Shown here: piece after piece, positions 6,639 through 9,266 of the stretch | Layout: every line of letters begins with the position of its first letter | How positions within the stretch are numbered: the stretch's first letter is position 1 | Origin: GCA-2716065 sp036123135 | Lineage (GTDB): Bacteria; Bacteroidota; Bacteroidia; Flavobacteriales_D; Parvicellaceae | Assembly (NCBI GenBank): GCA_036123135.1 | Contig: JAZADZ010000015.1 | Span: 1 to 9,266, forward strand | Length of the DNA stretch: 9,266 bases | Direction: 5' to 3' | Notes under the pieces: generated by a model | Told to the model about the DNA's origin: nothing | Databases searched by the model: none | The model's input: only the letters and a program-made list of their open reading frames with translations | Made by a program: the position numbers and the translations under genes

Positions 6639-6776
6639 GTATTGATGGTATAATCTTAAATTAAAAAATTAATTTGAATTAAGAGTTTCAGTTTATATTG
6701 AAAATTAAGTAGATATGAAGTTACTGGCTATTGAAAGTTGTAAAAATGACATTGAAAAGATTTAATAAAAACTGAA
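6639..6776 (-). promoter_or_regulatory. AT-rich 138-base intergenic region upstream of the FISUMP gene
   Basis: This is the longest non-coding stretch and must hold the FISUMP promoter and the 3' end of the OmpA-family transcript. I find no clear TTG / TAnnTTTG pair on the minus strand; TAATTTTC is the nearest -7 match and lacks a partner. ATTGAAA occurs three times on the plus strand (6697, 6730, 6751). No hairpin with a T-run stands out after the OmpA-family stop. The promoter role is inferred from position only. Confidence 0.3.
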
Positions 6777-8807
6777 TTATAGAATTAAAAAATCTGTTCT
6801 TCTATTTTTTGAACGATTTGAATCGGAACTATTCTCATATTTAGGTTGGCTTTCTCCATATCCTTTGAAACTTAATCTGGAAGCCACAACTTTGAGCTCA
6901 ATCAAAAATTCCATTACCGAGAAAGCTCTATCCTTAGAGAGAGCTAAATTATCATCCTCTCCCCCAACATCATCTGTATGACCTTGAATTTCAATTTTAA
7001 TTTCTTTGTTCTCATTCATCCAAGCTGCAAATGCTTCAAGTACCAATTTTGAAGCAGGATCTATGGTGGATGAATTGGTTTCAAATAATATATCCTGAAT
7101 GGTATGAGTACTGCCCTTTTTAATGTCAGTTATTTCAAGTTCTTGGTCTTCAATGAACGTTTTATTTGATTCCTCCTTTTTAATCAGTTTAGATTCAAAA
7201 GCTTTACCCTCCTCTTTAATTTCTAAAACAACATCCTCCTCTCCACTCCCAATATTAGCGATGGCAACGTAACTACCATCATCACTAATGTCAATATTTT
7301 GTTCGTAGACGTCTCCGGACTTAAATCTGACCTCAAGCTTTGTATTTTTTAACGATTGAACGTCTTCAGTCTTGACTTTTCCTTTCATCAATACAACCTT
7401 ATCTGGTTTGGCTTTTTCTGGGATGGAGAAATAAAAAATATCTTTTCCACCAGAACCAATGTCAGATCTTTCGGACGAAAAATAAGCGTAATTTCCATCT
7501 GTTGCTACGATGATACCCTCTTCATTACCTTCCGTATTAATCGGATGGCCAATATTTTGAGGCTCAATCCATTTTCCAGTTTTTTTATCCTGTTTGGTAT
7601 AAAAAATATCAAATTCACCAGCACCAAGCCTGTACTCAGAAACTTTTGATACAAAATACAATGTTTTACTATCTGTGTGAATGAAAGGAGATTTATCACT
7701 TTCAGGGGTATTTATTGGATATCCCATGTTCATAGCTTTTCCCCATGAACCATCGGATTGTCTTTCAGAGTAGTAAATATCTACACTTCCTTTTCCTCCT
7801 GGCCTAGCAGATGCAAAATACAATGTTTTACCATCGGCAGAGAGCGATGGTTGAGCTTCCCAAGTTTGAGGACCATTTATGTTTGGTCCTAAATTCTTAA
7901 GCTCGGACCATTGATAAAATGAAGTATCTACTAGTCCTTTTTTTTCAATGTACTCTAAATTAGAAACGAAAATGTCGCAATTATTATAATTCCCATTTTT
8001 AGTGCATGCGCATATATACAGTTCTTTGTTGTTCAAAGAAATAGATGCGCCACCATATTTAGGACCTACATTAAAGGGAGAAGGCATAACCATTCCACCT
8101 TCAAAATCCTCTTGGGTATTCTGACGCTTACTTACAGTAAAATCTTGTATAAGCTGAGCAACAACATCGCCTTTTGCTTTGTACATGTATTCTCTAGTAA
8201 AGTAAAATAATTCATTATCTGGGGAAATCGCAGGTAGGAATTCATTTTTGGAAGCTGTAGATATATTTTTCAACAGAAATGGGGTGAAATTTACAGGGTT
8301 AGCATAAAAATCACAATAAAATTCAGCAACAGGTAATGTCAATTTTACAGAGTTGACCTGATCGGAATAATTTCTAGAGAGCTTTTCATAGTCGTCAGTT
8401 GGAAAATCAAGAAACTTTTTAAAATACTTTTTAGATTCGCAATCATTTACTTCAGCATAATAAACCCTGCTCAGATAATAATATAAATCTGCATGATAAT
8501 CTGGACAAATTTGTTCAATTTGATGAAAGTATTTTTTTGGTATTTCCATCTTTTCACCTTTAGAAGAAGCTTTTCGAAAGCTAAGCTTGCCTAGTTCCCA
8601 CATGCATTTAACACATTGGTCATCTATTTCAATGGCTTGCTTAAAAAAGGCTACTCGTTCTTTGTATTCATATTTTTTGGAATTCTTTGCTTTCGATAGG
8701 AGTTTAAGCACCTTAGCATCTGATGTTTCTGTGCATGGATTTATTTCTTGAGCAACAAATGAATAGATTAAAAATGTAGCTGAAAGCAAAAAAATATTCC
8801 GAATCAT
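6777..8807 (-). CDS. OmpA-family protein with TPR-like and PD40 propeller regions
   Basis: A 676-residue envelope protein that should bind peptidoglycan and face the periplasm. Residues 1-19 are a signal peptide with cleavage suggested after SFVA; no lipobox is seen. Residues ~30-140 are TPR-like helices, including a Cys-x2-Cys (65-68). A WD40-like/PD40 propeller follows with strand repeats at ~191-206, ~252-269, ~318-347 (LSADGKTLYFASARPGG), ~373-404 and ~430-460 (YFSSERSDIGSGGKDIFYF). Residues ~470-560 are a small beta domain. The OmpA C-terminal domain is ~565-676: DILFETNS, GHTDDVG with Asp612, LSKDRA with Arg627 (the Asp/Arg pair that holds diaminopimelate in OmpA) and a terminal NRR (668-670). 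The architecture is shared with PorE of the type IX secretion machinery, but that gene class has many paralogues and PorE is usually a lipoprotein, so I do not assign it. It starts 3 bases after the upstream symporter stop and is probably translated from the same mRNA. Confidence 0.92.
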   Translation of the reverse strand: MIRNIFLLSATFLIYSFVAQEINPCTETSDAKVLKLLSKAKNSKKYEYKERVAFFKQAIEIDDQCVKCMWELGKLSFRKASSKGEKMEIPKKYFHQIEQICPDYHADLYYYLSRVYYAEVNDCESKKYFKKFLDFPTDDYEKLSRNYSDQVNSVKLTLPVAEFYCDFYANPVNFTPFLLKNISTASKNEFLPAISPDNELFYFTREYMYKAKGDVVAQLIQDFTVSKRQNTQEDFEGGMVMPSPFNVGPKYGGASISLNNKELYICACTKNGNYNNCDIFVSNLEYIEKKGLVDTSFYQWSELKNLGPNINGPQTWEAQPSLSADGKTLYFASARPGGKGSVDIYYSERQSDGSWGKAMNMGYPINTPESDKSPFIHTDSKTLYFVSKVSEYRLGAGEFDIFYTKQDKKTGKWIEPQNIGHPINTEGNEEGIIVATDGNYAYFSSERSDIGSGGKDIFYFSIPEKAKPDKVVLMKGKVKTEDVQSLKNTKLEVRFKSGDVYEQNIDISDDGSYVAIANIGSGEEDVVLEIKEEGKAFESKLIKKEESNKTFIEDQELEITDIKKGSTHTIQDILFETNSSTIDPASKLVLEAFAAWMNENKEIKIEIQGHTDDVGGEDDNLALSKDRAFSVMEFLIELKVVASRLSFKGYGESQPKYENSSDSNRSKNRRTDFLIL

Positions 8808-8810
8808 AAA

Positions 8811-9266
8811 TCAATACTTTTGCATTTGTTCTTCCGAAATTACATTAAGGTTGCTTTCTCCAGAGGCTATGACTGTAGCTACTGTTGCATCACCAGTTAC
8901 ATTGACAACTGTTCTACACATGTCAAGAATACGATCTACTGGAAGAATTAAAGCAACCCACTCAGCATTTAATCCAACAGACTCCAGAACAATCATTAAC
9001 ATCACCACTCCTGCTCCTGGTACAGCAGCAGAGCCAATGGAGGCAAGCGTTGCAGTTACTATAATGGTAAGTTGCTGAGAAAATTCTAAATCAACTCCAA
9101 AATATTGAGCTAAAAAAATTGCTGCCACCGCTTGATATAAACTAGTACCGTCCATGTTTACGGTAGCTCCAATTGGCAAGACAAAACTTGTTATTTCTTT
9201 TGAAACACCAATTCTATCTCTCACGCATTCAATAGTTATGGGTAGAGTTGCTGCACTTGAGCTGGT
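8811..9266 (-). CDS. Dicarboxylate/amino acid:cation symporter (DAACS), C-terminal part; 5' partial
   Basis: Inner-membrane secondary transporter of the DAACS (GltP/DctA/GltPh) family, importing glutamate, aspartate or C4-dicarboxylates with Na+ or H+. The frame is open to the right edge, so the start is outside; the GTG at 9224 is an internal Val. The 151 visible residues begin with TSSSAATLP, the Ser-rich tip of hairpin HP1, then contain NMDGT (37-41, sodium-binding unwound part of TM7), AAVPGAGVVML (81-91, HP2) and LDMCRTVVNVTGD in TM8. By comparison with GltPh, Asp115, Arg118 and Asn122 correspond to Asp394, Arg397 and Asn401; the Arg favours a second acidic group on the substrate, so neutral amino acid transport is unlikely. 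The C-terminus is short. It is the upstream partner of the OmpA-family gene, 3 bases apart. Na+ versus H+ coupling cannot be settled from this part. Confidence 0.93.
   Translation of the reverse strand, partial: TSSSAATLPITIECVRDRIGVSKEITSFVLPIGATVNMDGTSLYQAVAAIFLAQYFGVDLEFSQQLTIIVTATLASIGSAAVPGAGVVMLMIVLESVGLNAEWVALILPVDRILDMCRTVVNVTGDATVATVIASGESNLNVISEEQMQKY

Noticed and set aside
6715..6765. 16-codon plus-strand frame (starting MKLLAIES) in the intergenic region
   Set aside because: Too short, no ribosome binding site, no homology I can recall; expected by chance in this DNA.
7356..7699. Open frames at 7356-7649 (+) and 7505-7699 (-)
   Set aside because: They overlap the OmpA-family gene in other frames and resemble no protein.
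6777..8807. Naming the OmpA/PD40 gene porE
   Set aside because: The architecture fits, but the family has many paralogues, no lipobox is visible here, and no other type IX secretion machinery gene is nearby.
8851..9078. Open frame on the plus strand opposite the symporter
   Set aside because: The symporter frame holds conserved transporter motifs throughout; this one is its antisense image.
9222..9224. GTG as start of the symporter
   Set aside because: The frame continues upstream to the window edge and encodes the conserved TSSSAATLP motif, so this is an internal Val.
1..9266. Defence island, CRISPR, prophage, insertion sequence, tRNA or riboswitch
   Set aside because: No spaced direct repeats, transposase or integrase motifs, terminal inverted repeats or cloverleaf-like segments were seen on either strand.

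Overview
The window looks like a piece of a Bacteroidota chromosome, most likely a marine flavobacterium-type organism. The base composition is AT-rich. There is a large secreted protein with a type IX secretion (T9SS) C-terminal sorting domain, an OmpA-family protein with PD40 propeller repeats, a FISUMP-domain lipoprotein, and AT-rich promoter candidates of the Bacteroidota TTG / TAnnTTTG type. I see no tRNA, rRNA, CRISPR array, insertion sequence, integrase or phage gene. The longest stretch without a gene is 138 bases (6639-6776).

Layout, left to right. (1) 3-4412 (+): a giant subtilisin-family (S8) protease with a long train of beta-sandwich domains, two PKD domains and a T9SS sorting domain. 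Its 5' end lies outside the window. (2) 4470-4748 (-): a small exported protein with a helix-turn-helix-like C-terminus, convergent with the protease. (3) 4841-5656 (+): an EI24/CysZ-like integral membrane protein, divergent from gene 2; a short stretch between them holds facing promoter candidates. (4) 5736-6011 (+): a small membrane-anchored or exported protein carrying a 'GLVPLNEDGTVSVRI' motif. (5) 6012-6638 (-): a FISUMP-domain lipoprotein whose stop codon abuts that of gene 4. (6) 6777-8807 (-): an OmpA-family protein with TPR-like and PD40 propeller regions. (7) 8811-9266 (-): the C-terminal third of a sodium/proton:dicarboxylate (DAACS) symporter that runs off the right edge; it lies 3 bases upstream of gene 6 and is probably co-transcribed with it.

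Most products act at the cell envelope: a T9SS-exported protease, an outer-membrane/periplasmic peptidoglycan-binding protein, a lipoprotein, two inner-membrane proteins and two small exported or anchored proteins. Gene order does not reveal a single pathway, and I see no convincing undescribed system. The best leads are an unnamed domain in the protease, two small unnamed exported proteins, a terminator-like hairpin buried in a neighbouring gene, and the tight coupling of a symporter to an OmpA/PD40 protein.
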